DNA of 64,000 bases, from the NCBI GenBank assembly GCA_007922225.1, contig ML680038.1, positions 1,974,474-2,038,473 of the forward strand, written 5' to 3'. The notes under the pieces are model-generated. The model searched no databases and was not told the DNA's origin. It worked only from the letters and a program-made list of their open reading frames with translations. Of this stretch, positions 12,901 through 23,400 are shown in pieces. Numbering within the stretch: the first letter of the stretch is position 1; every line of letters begins with the position of its first letter. This stretch comes from Emydura subglobosa. Its lineage: Eukaryota > Chordata > Testudines > Chelidae. The translations under genes and the position numbers were made by a program.

Positions 12901-15900
12901 CTCCGAAGACCTTGCAGAGGGAGCAGGTGGGCACCTCGCAGCTCAGGCAGTAGATGTTGATCTTCTCGTCCTCGTGCTCCTCGCACATCAGCTGCTGCTC
13001 CGCCTTGGCGTGCAGGGGCCTGGGGGTGGGCACAGCATGGGCTCTGCTCCCCCGGCAGCCCCCCCCCCCACAGCCACGCTGCACACACCCCCATCGCCAC
13101 CTCCCCAGGCCCCTGGGGATCCCCCCACCCCCCCCAGGCCTCAGGAAGCCCCGTTCACCTGCTTCGAGACCCCCCTGCACAGAACCTGCCTCCGCGCCCC
13201 CCCCTCCCCAGGCCATGGCAGGTCCGCGCCCCTCCCTGGGCCCTGCCCCCCCTGCCCCCCAGACCCCCCCACCTGGAGGACTCCTGCTTGTAGATGTCGA
13301 TGATGTTCTCCACCAGCAGGTTCCGCTGCAGCCCGTAGACGCCGTGCCGGTCCAGCACCACCTCGTGGCGGCAGGAGGGGCACCGGAACCGCCCCCCCGA
13401 CGACACGGAGCTCGAGCCCCGCGACTGCCACAGCGGGTTGGAAGACTGGCAGGGAAGGATGGGGCAGGCATCAGAGCTGGGCCGGCGCGCACCAGAGCCA
13501 GCCCCTGCAGTGTGGCAGCGCCCCGGGCACCCAGCTCCGGGTAACCCCCCCTGGGCCCTGCCCCGCAGCCCCTCCTCGCCCTCCGGCCCCACAACAGGAC
13601 GTGCGGCAGCGCCCCGGGCTCCTGGCGACAGACGCAGCGCCCCCCGGGGAAGTGTGGGGCAGAGTCACACAGGCAGAGCAGGGCAGGGGCTGGGCCGTGC
13701 CATGGGGCAGCCCAGGGACCAGCTCTGCCCGGCGCAGGGAGCGATCCAGGGGAGGCTGCAGGGCCTGGGGGTGCAGACAGGAAGGGGCTTGTCTAGGGGA
13801 AAGTGGGCGTCAATGCACGGAGCAGGCGATGGGCCTGTTCGTCCATCCCAAGGCCAAAGGGCCCCTGGGGTCACCAGCCCGACCCAGGGCCTGGCCGGCC
13901 ACCAACGGCCCAGTGCTAAGGCCGGGCACGAGAGCAGAGTGTCGCAACCGCACTGACCCCGTGACGGAGAACTCTATGGGGGCAGCCCCGCCCACAGCCC
14001 CACAGCCCCGCCCACAGCCTAGCCCCACCCGTAGCTCTGCCTTATCAACAGCCCCGCCCACAGCCTAGCCCCGCCCACAGCTCTGCCTTATCAACAGCCC
14101 CGCCCACTGCCCCNNNNNNNNNNAGCCCCGCCCACAGCTCTGCCTTATCAACAGCCCCGCCCACTGCCCCACAGCCCCGCCCACAGCCCCGCCACAGACA
14201 GGCCATAAATAACGTTAGCTCAGCATGTGTAAACAGCCCCAAACCCGCCCCCCCGACCCAGCAAAGCCACCGTCCCGTCCTGGCTGCACAGTGCCCGGGA
14301 AGCGGCCGAGGGGCGGGGCAGACGTCAGTGACCCCACGTAACCCCATAGGCCGGTGCTCAGACCCAGCAGGCCCAGCCCAGGGCGGGGTGAGACGAGCCA
14401 GGCGGCCCTTTGACCGTGCCCGGGCCAGCCCGGGGCCGTCGGGACCCACGCCGTCGGGACATGGGCCTGCGAAGGGAAGGAGCGCCCCACGGTGGGGTGG
14501 GTGCCCCATGTCACAGTGGGGCAGGACCTGTTGCGATAATCGGGTCTGTTGTAGCCCTACCGTGCGGCGGAGCCTGGACGCTAACCGCGGCCCCTCCCCC
14601 CCCGGGGGCACGGGTCCAGAACGGCGGCGATACACGCGGCGGGGCCGCCCAGCTGGCATCAGGCTTGGCCACAGCCAGACTGGCTGAACTAGGGCCCTCT
14701 CCCCTCCCCCCGGTCCCTTGGGGGTGTCCTTCGAACCCATTGCTTCTCCCAGCCCAGCCCGGCCCGGCCTGCCCCATCTCGTCTTCCCGTCCCCGAGGCA
14801 AACGAGCAGGCCAGACCGAGCGACATTTCCCGGGGACGGGCTTGTTGGGTTTGCGCTGGGAGGCCTCGTCTAGCCCGACAGCCAGTCCCCAGCCCGGCGG
14901 TGGGGAGCCGAGCCGCCAGCCCCCGTAAGATGCTGTTTTGTTCCCTGCCTTCTGTGCCCCCCCCGGGCCAATGGGCCCGTCGTCTATCTCACGCTCTCAG
15001 CTTCTCATGGAGCCCTGAATAAACTGCCCGGCGCCAGCCCAGCACGACGCGGGGGCCACCACCCCGCCTGGCGAAGGAGAAGTGGCCCAGCAGAGCCCAG
15101 CACGTGAGCAGGGCCCGGTGCCGCGGTTGGCCTGCCAGCCAAAGCCCCCGTCCATGGCTGAGCGGCTGCCCAGTGCGCTGGAGACGGCCCCATTGCCCCC
15201 AGCGCCCCTCGCCTCGCCCGCCCCGCCCGGTGACAGCTGGAGCTGTGACCACGGCTCACGCCGCAGGACGGCGCGGCAAACGCCTTTCCTTGCACCTAGC
15301 TAGGCGTGACCATGGGCGGCTGGGTTTACCGCCCAAGGGGTGAGACGGTCGCGTACGTTTGCGCTGCAGTCGCGCCGGTTCGGGGTCAGCACAAGCGCTT
15401 GTTTGCAGCAGTGTGCCAAGGAGGGGCGAAGGGGGCAGCCGGCCAGGCCTCCTCCTCACAGCAGCCCCACCCCTGTTGCAGGCAACCGGGGCAGCCTCCC
15501 GGCCCCTCCGCCAGGCGCAAGGAGGGACCCACCAGGATCAGAGCCCGTCACGGCCCCCCCCCCACCACCACCACCACCACCGCCGGGCAGCCCCTGCTGC
15601 CCCCACAGCAGGGGAGAGTGGGAAACGGACCCACAGACACCCCCATGGAGCACTGCCAAGGGGGGGACTCCCAATGAAGGTATGGCCCCCGGGCGCTGGA
15701 GACCCACGGTACGCCACTGCTTGTTTGAGTGTCTTGGTCTCTCTCGGGTTTGCTCAGGAACCATCCAGCCTCAGAAAGAATTGTGGGGGGGGTCCTTTGC
15801 CAAGGACCCGGGGTAGCCCCGGCTTCCCCAGACCCGGGTCTCTGTTCTAATGTGGGACAGTGACAGCGTCAGCAAACCCCTCGCGACCACGCAGCACGGG

Positions 15901-17557
15901 CGGGGGCGAGTGCAGCCCCCTTGGCTGCCGGCAGAACCCGGCTCTCTATGCGGGGCAGGGGCCGCGTGGGGGGGTGCATGTGATGGGGGGCGCTCTCTGT
16001 GAGTGTGGCGTCCCGACCACGCCAGGCGGGGCAGGGCTCAGTGGACACACGGCCGAGCCGCAGATGCGGGGGGGGAGTGGGGGGGAGACACGGACGACGA
16101 CGACGTTGCTTGTTTTCAGGGATCCGTGACGCACAACGGAGCAGAGCTCGGCTACCCTGTCCCCAGCAGCCCAGGGAGCCCCCAGTCCCGGCGGGGTCTG
16201 GAGAAGGGGGTGCACGTGGGGGGACAGACACAGGTTGCAGGGGCTGGTGCCGAGGTCAGCGGACCGGGTCGGCCGTCCCACACGAGGGCTGACCCTTGCA
16301 GTGCGCCCTCCAGCCCCAGACCCGGCTTGGCAGCCGTGGGACCCGGCCCCCGGCCCCTCACCCGAGCAGTGAGCCCTGGTTCGGATCCACCTGCTCACTC
16401 CTGGGCAAATCTTCAAAGCTCCCCACAGGCCGGAGCCGAGGATCAGCCCCGGCCCCCCAGCCCCCTACCCTAGCCCCCCTCCGATCCGAGGGTCACACTG
16501 ACACCCGCACGGGGCCCCCCTGCGCCCCTGGGGGGCTGCCTGAGCAGAAGCAGCAGCAAACGCTGTCGGAGCCGCCTGCCTGCCCCCTGCCCTCCAACAC
16601 CAGCCGTAGGGCCCAGCCGTGGCCCAGCCCCGACCCAAGGCACCCGAGGCCCTGCCACTGCCAGGCCTGCCCCACTGGCTGCCCCGGAGGGACCTGGCAA
16701 CACCCCGCAGGAAGCAGAGGCAGCACTTCCCTGCACCCGTGGCCTGGCTCCCCGGCTCTGGGCTGGACGTGGGGACCCGCCCCAAACCCCGCACTGCCCC
16801 AGAGCCAGCACGGTGGCACCAGGTACCCAGCAGCCCCCCCACCCCGGCCTGAGCGACCCCCACACCCTGTGTGACCTTCTCCTGCCCCCTCGCTGTACCC
16901 GCTGGGCACCCATGGAGGTGGCAGCTGGCCCGGCTGCTCCACACCAACAGTCCAGCCCTGCCAGTGTCTCCGGAGGGGGTGGCAGAGGCGGGTTCCCTGG
17001 GGAGCCCCGGTTCGGAGGGAGCCCAGGGCCGAGGCCGGTTGCTTTTGGCGATGGAGGCAGGACGCAGAGGCTGGGACCTGGGCCGCGGGCTGCGCCGTGC
17101 TGGGGACACCACAGAGCCCCTGCCCCTGCCCTGCCGTGGGGCTGCGGCAGATGAGATGAGGCCGGGAGGGTGACGCTGCCTCCGGCCAGGCTCTGTGGGG
17201 GGGGGGAGGTGCGTGTCGGGGGGGGGACATCATTGTGGGGGGCAAAATCCCAGGGACTATTTCTTAGTCCGGCCTGGCCCCCCGTGCGCCCCGCCGCCCC
17301 CCGCCCCCCAGTGCCATGCCCAACCCCCCCCCCTGCCCCCCCAGTGCCGCCCCCCCAGTGCCGCGCCCGCCTGCCCGGCCGCGCCCCACCTGGAAGATGT
17401 CGTTGGCACACTTGCGGCACAGGTTGTGCTGGCAGGGCAGGATGACCACGGGCTTGGTGAACATCTCCAGGCAGATGGGGCAGATCAGCTGCTTCTCCAG
17501 GCTGTCCGTGCTGTGCGAGTCCCCCAGCATCGGCTTGAATCCCACCGCAAAGTTCAT
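3950..17557 (-). CDS. TRIM54: TRIM54 / MuRF3, ten coding exons, 382 aa predicted
   Basis: Muscle RING-finger protein 3: a RING E3 ligase that binds microtubules and sarcomeric partners in striated muscle. Joined exons, 5' to 3' of the mRNA: 17557-17390, 13445-13273, 13019-12848, 12375-12280, 8112-7879, 7660-7638, 6862-6738, 6072-5965, 4332-4294, 3960-3950. All junctions are GT-AG and in phase. RING: C26, C29, C42, H44, C47, C50, C78, C81. B-box 2: C126, H129, C138, C141, C146, C149, H155. Coiled coil about 190-270, COS box about 275-330, then an acidic tail. The N-terminus [13 protein letters not shown] and the NPLWQSRG segment fit TRIM54 rather than TRIM55 or TRIM63. Human isoforms are about 358 and 400 aa. 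The last two small exons are prediction by splice signal and phase only; without them the frame stops at 5957. Confidence 0.93.
4294..4332 (-). CDS. TRIM54: TRIM54 predicted exon 9, 39 nt
   Basis: A 39 nt block between a polypyrimidine tract ending CTCCCTAG and the donor GTAAGTG. In the phase left by exon 8 it encodes [13 protein letters not shown] with no stop. Called on splice signals and phase only; the tail residues are not recognised with certainty. Confidence 0.6.
4333..5956 (-). other. intron between TRIM54 exons 8 and 9
   Basis: GC-rich, no gene seen. Includes a CTCAGTTTCCCC-bearing stretch near 5565-5650 that looks like a fragment of the unnamed repeat family found elsewhere in the window. 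Confidence 0.45.
5965..6072 (-). CDS. TRIM54: TRIM54 coding exon 8, acidic tail
   Basis: Residues 331-366, rich in Asp, Glu and Gly ([11 protein letters not shown] to PDALEGAE), equivalent to the acidic tail of human TRIM54. Acceptor CTCCCAG. The 3' end coincides with a consensus donor GTGAGT; if it is not used, the frame reads two more codons to a TGA at 5957-5959. Confidence 0.85.
6738..6862 (-). CDS. TRIM54: TRIM54 coding exon 7
   Basis: Residues 290-330 plus one base, the COS box ([20 protein letters not shown] to [11 protein letters not shown]). Acceptor CCGGCAG, donor GTGAGC. Confidence 0.95.
7225..7585 (+). repeat. unnamed ~0.8 kb repeat family, partial copy
   Basis: Shares ordered blocks with 54420-54800: a CAGACAGA stretch, a GGGCTGGGCTG block, 'GGCCTGCCTGTGC', 'ACCCGACTGT', 'TGGGCAGAGCTCACGGG' and a CTCGGGGGCCTGGCC end. 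Lies in the TRIM54 intron between exons 6 and 7. Confidence 0.55.
7638..7660 (-). CDS. TRIM54: TRIM54 coding exon 6, 23 nt
   Basis: Very small exon, QSKELLK plus two bases of Lys289, between CCCGCAG and the strong donor GTAAGTG. It restores frame between exons 5 and 7 and matches the human QAKELINK segment. Confidence 0.9.
7879..8112 (-). CDS. TRIM54: TRIM54 coding exon 5
   Basis: 234 nt, residues 204-281, the main coiled coil ([10 protein letters not shown] to [10 protein letters not shown]). Acceptor CCGCAG, donor GTCCGG. Close to the mammalian protein throughout. Confidence 0.95.
8557..10340 (-). mobile_element. CR1 LINE, 5' truncated, reverse transcriptase part
   Basis: Antisense to the + strand. 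Reads the CR1 ORF2 from the [16 protein letters not shown] thumb/finger region through the RT core ([26 protein letters not shown] catalytic box) to the C-terminal LGLF and the 3' tail near 8560. The frame is broken between 9880 and 9750 and again near 9020, so it cannot code for an active enzyme. It sits in the 4.2 kb TRIM54 intron between exons 4 and 5. Boundary at 10340 is approximate. Confidence 0.9.
10340..10993 (-). other. unrecognised open frame fused to the CR1 frame
   Basis: About 218 codons stay open upstream of and in frame with the CR1 segment, with basic, Arg/Gln-rich sequence (e.g. [19 protein letters not shown]). No family recognised. It may be another retroelement piece or chance. 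Confidence 0.3.
11010..11490 (-). repeat. unnamed ~0.8 kb repeat family, minus-strand copy
   Basis: On the minus strand it begins TGCGACAAAGTGGGAGTTTT, followed by CTGTAATATTTTTATGA, CCTCAGTTTCCCC and 'TCTCAGCAGGGAAGC', in the same order as at 22612 and 54013. Confidence 0.65.
12001..12085. repeat. CCTGCCC/CCCCGCC simple repeat
   Basis: Run of five-base CCTGC and CCCCG units on the + strand, within the TRIM54 intron just 5' of exon 4 in genome order. Confidence 0.7.
12280..12375 (-). CDS. TRIM54: TRIM54 coding exon 4
   Basis: Exactly 96 nt, residues 172-203 ([15 protein letters not shown] to [10 protein letters not shown]), the start of the coiled coil. Acceptor GGCAG, donor GTGAGG. Confidence 0.93.
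12848..13019 (-). CDS. TRIM54: TRIM54 coding exon 3
   Basis: Completes Arg114 and encodes residues 115-171, with the whole type 2 B-box (MCEEHEDEK to GAHKDCEV) and VYKRQK before donor GTAGCG. Confidence 0.95.
13273..13445 (-). CDS. TRIM54: TRIM54 coding exon 2
   Basis: Residues 57-113 plus two bases of codon 114. Contains NPLWQSRG, the last RING cysteine pair (RCPSC) and the MuRF-family stretch to IYKQESS. Acceptor CCAG at 13446-13447, donor GTGGGG. Confidence 0.95.
13985..14190. repeat. minisatellite AGCCCCGCCCACAG..CTTATCAAC
   Basis: Imperfect tandem units of roughly 45-60 bp built from AGCCCCGCCCACAG and CTCTGCCTTATCAAC. Contains a 10-N assembly gap at 14114-14123, flanked by the same 47 bases on both sides. 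Confidence 0.8.
14114..14123. other. assembly gap, 10 N
   Basis: Ten undetermined bases. The 47 bases at 14067-14113 equal those at 14124-14170. Confidence 0.95.
17390..17557 (-). CDS. TRIM54: TRIM54 coding exon 1
   Basis: Residues 1-56, ending ...KCANDIFQ before the donor GTGGGG. Carries six of the eight RING zinc ligands. The in-frame ATG 13 codons further upstream gives residues unlike the family, so the MNFAVG start is preferred. Confidence 0.95.
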
Positions 17558-17752
17558 CCCTGCGGCCCGGCCCTGCCCTGCCCCACGGCCCCGCACCCGA
17601 CCCCCGGCTCTGCCCGCCTGGCCCCGGCCCTGGCCTGCCCTCCTTCCGTCTGTGCCGCTAGTTCTGTCCGTCCGTCTGCCTCAGGACTGCTCCCTGCCCG
17701 TCTGCACTCGCTGGCCGGCTCCCCAGCCCCAGCCCCAGGGTGAGCACAGCCA

Positions 17753-17762
17753 CTAATTTTAG
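17753..17762. promoter_or_regulatory. MEF2-type site upstream of TRIM54
   Basis: CTAATTTTAG fits the MEF2 consensus YTAWWWWTAR at every position and lies 196-205 bp upstream of the TRIM54 ATG. TRIM54 is a striated-muscle gene, so a MEF2 site is expected; binding is not shown. Confidence 0.5.
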
Positions 17763-17838
17763 CAGCTCTGCCGCTCGCTCCGCCGGCCCACGTGGGCCCC
17801 GTGGAATCCCAGATCCAATTTTATCCTGGGCCGCGATG

Positions 17839-17844
17839 CAGCTG
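17839..17844. promoter_or_regulatory. E-box CAGCTG upstream of TRIM54
   Basis: A myogenic-type E-box 282 bp upstream of the ATG, about 80 bp from the MEF2-type site. Short motif, so chance is possible. Confidence 0.35.
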
Positions 17845-18605
17845 TCAGCGGCGTCGGGTGACACTGAGTCATGCTGGGCCCTGACTCCCGCAGGGGCCGG
17901 GGATGGCAGCGGACAGACCCCTCAGTGCTGGGGCAGCGGAGAACCAGGCGCTAAGCAAAGACCCAGCCGCTGGCTCCCGGGGCCTGGCTGGAAGCAAGAG
18001 GCGCTCGTGCATTGCTGCCTTCCTTAAACCAACCCGAGACGGCCCAGGCCCACGGGGCTGCTGCCCTCCTCGCGGGATCGGGGAACTCTGCCCCGCGCTC
18101 TGCTCCCCTGCCGGTGGGAGCGGGACCCTTGGCCCTGAGCCCAGGCCGGTCTCCGGCGCTCAGTTTCTGAGACAGCAACAGCGACCTGGCCAGGGCGGGG
18201 GAGTTGCTCCCCTGCCTTCGGTGGCAGGCGCCGGCCCGGAGTAGCGCTGTGGGGCCAAGCGCCAGGTCACGCCTCTCACTCAGGTTTGGTCCGGCAGCTC
18301 CCTCCCATCAGGGTGGGGGCCAGGCCAAGCGAGATGGGGCCAGCGCATGTGGGTTAATCCAGGCCTGATTTCTCAGTAACCCGCACGGAGCCGGAGGGGA
18401 GCCGGCTGGACGCTGGGTGACCCTGCAGCTTTCACACACAGGGCCCCTGCGCCTGTTTCCCCGCAGTGTGCGGCCAGGCCCCCGTGGGTGCAGACTCGCG
18501 TCCCCCTCCTGTCTGCACGGGGCACTGCCCACCTGCGCTGTGCCCTGCTCAGTGCCCGGCTGGCTGCAGGTAAACGCATGAGGCAGCAAACACTGCGAAC
18601 ACGCC

Positions 18606-18740
18606 CCCCGAGATCACGCCAGCCCAGCCACGGCTCTCACAGGAGTCCTTCAACCCGCCCAGGGTCGCAGCGTCAGCCCAGCCACGGCTCTCACAGGAAT
18701 CCTTCAACCCGTCCAGGGTCACAGCATCAGCCCAGCCGGC
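18606..18740. repeat. tandem duplication, ~54 bp unit, about 2.3 copies
   Basis: The unit beginning CAGCCCAGCCACGGCTCTCA and ending in a TCCAGGGTC-type block occurs twice in full, then begins a third time. Confidence 0.75.
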
Positions 18741-19551
18741 GCCCGGAACCAGCACCGTGTCTCACGGGGCCTCAGTGGAACCAGCCCTGCCTAAGGATCG
18801 GGGCCCTCTGTGGGGCCCGGGGCCTGGCCGCTGGCTGGCTCAGAAAGGCAGCCCTCAGCCAGTTTGCCACCAGGCTAGCTGTCCAGGCCGCCCTTCGTTG
18901 TCTGCTGGTCCCTGAAGAGTCCAGGCTGGGCCCATCTGTGCAGCCCACTGGTAGCATCCCCTCCCGGCAGAGTCACACGCAGGCCCCCACTAACAGCCCC
19001 AGCGCAACGAGGGGTAACCAGCCAGTGGCGTTTCCCTCCCTCGGTTATCGGGGCCTTGGGGTGGGTGACCTAGTGGTTAGCACCTGCCCCATTGCAGGGC
19101 AGAGGAAGGGGAACCCGGACCCGCCCGTTCCACCAGGCTCCAACCCCGGCCCTAGGAGGGTCAGTGCCAGGGGTTTGGACTCGGCGCTACCCTCCCAGCG
19201 TGCGAGGGAAATGGACCGGTCACCCCAGCCAGGCTTGTACACGCGCTGGTCCCTCCGGGCGGTGGCTCTGGCCCCTGGCATGAGCCTGGGGCAGGCCTGC
19301 CCTGCCCTTCCCAGCCCGTTCCCTTTCCAACCTGGCACCAGCTGGCGCACGCTCTGCCCTTTGACCCCTCCCGGCCGAGTGTGGGGTGCATACACCCCCA
19401 TGCTTTGCCCAGGCAGCTGTCGCTCTGCCATGCCTGCTCCCCTGGCTGGGTGCTGCTGTCTGCAGGGAGGGAGCTGCGGGACCCCACCCCGAGGAAGGGG
19501 AAGGCTGGAAGCCTGTTTCATGCTGGTTAGATTGGGCAGGGGGGGGGGGGG

Positions 19552-20510
19552 GTGTGTTTACTGTTTTGTGTAACATGAATATGTCAAACTCATAATAATT
19601 CATGTGAGATATGCCATATCAAGTACTGTTAGAAAGGATGTAATGTGCTGAGAAAGATGGCAATACTTATGTTCATGTGTTATATCTGTAATGGAAGGTA
19701 AGGACATATTTGATGTACCTGTGTTTCAAACTATGCCATGTAAGACACACCCCAGAGAGCGAGATGGCAGGACAATAGCCTGTTTAATGGCCCATTAAGA
19801 CACTCATGGATGCAAGGGGCCAGGAAGAAACTAAAGGCATACCTGAAGAGTTACCGGGATTGGCCCATGTGGCTCTGGACTCCATTTTAGTTCCTGTAAC
19901 ATTCCGCAAGACAGCATGGCCAGGGCCAGAGGGTATATAAAGCCAAACCATAGAAACCATTTTGTCTTTGTTCCTGTTCAGCTGCAGACACACACCTGCC
20001 CCTGGATCAATTCTTTTTGCAACTGAACCAAAGGACTTAGACCCATCCAGGTACTGGATGTGAACCAGAGGAACTGTACAAGCTGCAACTCCACAATTCT
20101 CCCAGAAACCTGATGTATATGGACTTTTAATCATGTGTATGTATCTGATTGTGCTAATCCTTTAACATTTCTCTGATGGTTTATTTCTTTCTTTTTACAA
20201 TAAACCTTTAGTTTAGTTACTGAAGGATTGGCTGCCAGCGTGGGATTTTAGGTAAGATCCAAACTCATATTGATCTGGTGCTGTGACTGACCCCTGGGGT
20301 CAGAGGGAACCTCTCTAGTAAAGAGCAGAGAGTTTAAAGAACTGATCTCTTCACTGGACCTGGTGCTGATTTGGGAGCCAGGAGCTGAAATGCAGTAAAG
20401 GGCTGTGTGTGTTTGTGGCCTGGCTTCTGTGGGGATTCAGAAGCGCAGTTCATGACTGGTTGGGAAGTCTGACTTCAGTGTCACCCACCAGCGCTGGCAG
20501 AATCTGCTCT
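19552..20510 (+). mobile_element. LTR-like AT-rich block with TATA and AATAAA
   Basis: An AT-rich island in GC-rich DNA. It has a TATATAA box at 19934-19940 in the context GGGTATATAAAGCC and an AATAAA at 20199-20204, the spacing expected of U3-R of a retroviral LTR. It starts with TGT after a G run. No target-site duplication was found and no viral gene is present. A solitary LTR is the best guess; an unrelated promoter/poly(A) block is possible. Confidence 0.4.
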
Positions 20511-22156
20511 GCTCTTACAGCCTGCCCTGCCCTCGGCATTCTCAGGTGGCTGCCCTGAGCACGGACGGGTCACACCTGCTGGGGGCGTGTGAGGGGGGCA
20601 GTGGCTTTTGGGGGGCAGCAGGCACACGATGGCAGCGTGGGAGCGGAGACTTATGGGAAATGGTGGTGACTGGAGCAGGCAGGCTGCAGCAGGGGGGCCG
20701 GGGCTGATTCGGGGCAGCGGGGCCAGCGGAGAAGGCAGGCGGGCCGGGGTCGCTCAGGGCGTGACGCACCCTGCCAGGCTGGGCAGCGACTCGGGGCAGC
20801 CTCTTCCACCGCGCGCGTCAGTCGCCAGCCACGCAACAGCGGCGCCGCAGGGCGGCCTGGCCAGGACGTTCCACAGCCACGTCGGCAGAAGCAACTGCCC
20901 GCTTGTCCTTGGCCTCCTGGGGCCCCGTCCCCCCCAGGCCTGCGTGTCTGTAGATGCCTGTCGGGAGCCCCGCTAGACGCAGGCCCCTGAGCCCTCTGTG
21001 TCCCTTCCCTGCTGTGTTCCAGCCCTTCTCCTGCCTCAGCTGCCGGCGCTGAGACGGACTGCCCGGGCATCAGCTCCTCCGACGTCAGGGCAGGTCCCAG
21101 CCCGTCCGCAGCCCCGTCCGCACAGGAATGAATCTCTTCACGCCGGGGTAGCAGGACACAGTGAGTGGGGAAACTGAATCATTGGATTGTTCATTAAACT
21201 ATGACAACAATTCCCCCAGCCGGCCCCACTCCCTGGCAGGGACTCACCGGGACACCTGGCTATATTTAGACTGCAGGCAGGGCCGGGTCCTGCCGCGGGT
21301 ACAGTTTGCACTGGGCATGGAGCACCCCGGGCTCCACACTGCACCCCCCGTGGCGCTCAGCGCTGAGCCCAGCTGGCCAGGTTTTGCTCCCACCCCCGGC
21401 AGGCACGTCACTCCCAGCCCCTGCCCTGTGGCTACGCGCCTGCCCCATGCTGCATGCCAGGAGGGAGCCCACGGCACAGCCCGCACGGCCTGTGGGGCAG
21501 GCTGCTGCCAGGGGCAGGCTGCCCTGTGCTGGGCACGGCCCCCGCGCTCTGAGAGCAGCCCCTGCCCATGGGCAGCAGGGAACACAGCAGCTAGTGGGGG
21601 CACCCCAGAGCCGGGCACCACAGCCCAGGGGCGGCTGAGCGGGACCCCCAGGGTCACAGCGAGCGAACTCAGCCCCTGCCATGTGCTAGAGCCAACAGCC
21701 CCCAGCCAGCTGGTCCAGTGAGCCATGCACCCCCAGCACCCAGCCCCACACCCCCCGGGAACAGCCACCTGCCAGGGTGCCAGCACCCAGCCCTCCCCTC
21801 CCCCTGCTGCAGGGGACAGCAACCTGCCACCGCCCCCAGGCTTCCCCCCCAGGGGAGGACGACCTGCCAGCCCCTGTTGTATTAATTTGGATGGGATAAA
21901 GGGGCCCGAGGTGTTCCCAGACCCAGGCACTGCCCAGCCCTGCCCAGGGTGGGACAAGGGCCAGGGGCTCCGTCTCCACAGGCCTCAGCCGGCTCCGTCC
22001 CGTGGCAAACGCACCCGCGCCCGCCTCGGCCCGTTAGTGACGGCAGAGATGGGAGGGACCCAGCGCCCGCCCTGGCACCGCGGCGCCTGGACCCAGGATC
22101 TTCTCGTGCCTCCCTGCCTGGGCCTGCCCGTAGCTGGGGAGCGGTTTACAAGGACA

Positions 22157-22360
22157 CACACACACGCACACAGATACACACACCCATGCACACACACACA
22201 CACACACACACAGGGACACACCCATGCACACACACGCACAAAGAGACACACACAGACACACATATGCACACACATGCACATACATGCAGATGCACACACA
22301 CGCACAGAAACATGCACAGACACACACACGTGCACGCACACAGAGACACACGCACACAGA

Positions 22361-22400
<40 letters not shown>
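22157..22400. repeat. (CA)n microsatellite
   Basis: About 240 bp of CA-rich repeat with G, AT and GA interruptions, ending in an uninterrupted CA run of about 35 bp near 22364-22400. Gives meaningless His/Thr and Cys/Val open frames. Confidence 0.95.
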
Positions 22401-22402
<2 letters not shown>

Positions 22403-22611
22403 CCCCCCTTGTCTGACAGGCTCCTCGACGGGGCTGAGCGCAGGCGGCAGCAGAGTTGGGCTGTAGCCGGCCTGGCCGCGTTGGCTGTGCCCGTCCAACC
22501 CCATTTCCTCGCAGACACAAGCCCCCCCAGGCGCGCCCACGTCTGACCAGTGCCGCTGAGACCCAGCAAACTCGCCCCTGCCGGCGAGGGCCTGGCTGTT
22601 ACCGCCATGCC

Positions 22612-23400
22612 CTGGCCACCGTGGGAATTTTCTGTAATGTGTTATGACCCCACGTGAGCCTCAGTTTCCCCTAGATTGTGCCTGGCCCCCCAGCAGGTGA
22701 AAAGGAGAGTTTGCCCCAGGGCTGGCTGGGAGACGTGGGTCTGGGCCGGGAGGGGACATTGAAAAGGATGGGCGGAGGCTGACCCCATCTCAGAGGAATC
22801 TGAGATGACAATGGCAAATCCAGCCCCGGAGATGCATTTCCCACTTCTCAGCAGGGAAGCTGAGCAGAGACCCTGGCTGGGAACAGAGGAGCGGAGCGGT
22901 GGGAGGCGGGGATCAGAGCTGGGCGCTGGAAGGAGTCGGGCTCTCACCTGGCGTCTGACCAAGGAGATCAGGCAGGGACAGACACACAGACAGAGCTTGA
23001 ACCAAGGGGGTCGCTACAGCTGGGTGGGCGCTGGGCTGACCAGGATGGGCTGTGCTGTGACCTTCGGTTCCCTGTGCTAGCCAAGGGCCGCCTGGGCTGG
23101 GTTAAACCCCACGGTCCCTGCACACACGGGCTAAGTGCGCTGGGTCCCGCTGCGTGGACAGGTCTCTCCCAAGAGTCCGTCTCCACGGGACTCGCTGAGC
23201 TGAGCTCACGGGGTGAAGCAGGCGGCTGCAGTCCCAGAGGTCCGGTCTCCAGGGGCGGTGACGCCAGGCGGCCGACCCTGAAGGGAGAGTGGGGCCCCTT
23301 GGGGATCTGGCCCCTCAAAAGGGCCCCTACAAGAGACCGTTGCAAAGCTGGGGGCGTAGCCCCGCTCCTGTGGATCCGTGAGCTGCACACCCAGTGCTCC
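22612..23400 (+). repeat. unnamed ~0.8 kb repeat family, full-length copy A
   Basis: Begins GGAATTTTCTGTAATGTGTT, then CCTCAGTTTCCCC, 'GGGAGACGTGGGTCTGGGCC', 'TCTCAGCAGGGAAGCTGAGC', 'CACAGACAGAGCTT', 'GAGCTCACGGGGTGAAGC' and ends near GCAAAGCTGGGGGCGTAGC. The same blocks in the same order occur at 54013-54870. Confidence 0.7.

Larger units (their letters stand above)
13446..17389 (-). other. TRIM54 intron 1
   Basis: 3.9 kb, GC-rich, between the two exons that share the RING domain. It holds the GCCCCGCCCACAG minisatellite and a 10-N gap; no other gene or mobile element was recognised. Confidence 0.6.

Noticed and set aside
12483..13100. 205-codon minus frame overlapping TRIM54 exon 3
   Set aside because: Different frame from the conserved B-box; it is a shadow of the real exon.
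13985..14190. Direct repeats considered as a CRISPR array
   Set aside because: Units vary, there are no unique spacers of constant length, and the window is a vertebrate genome.
21725..22608. His/Thr- and Cys/Val-rich open frames on both strands
   Set aside because: Translation of the CA microsatellite.
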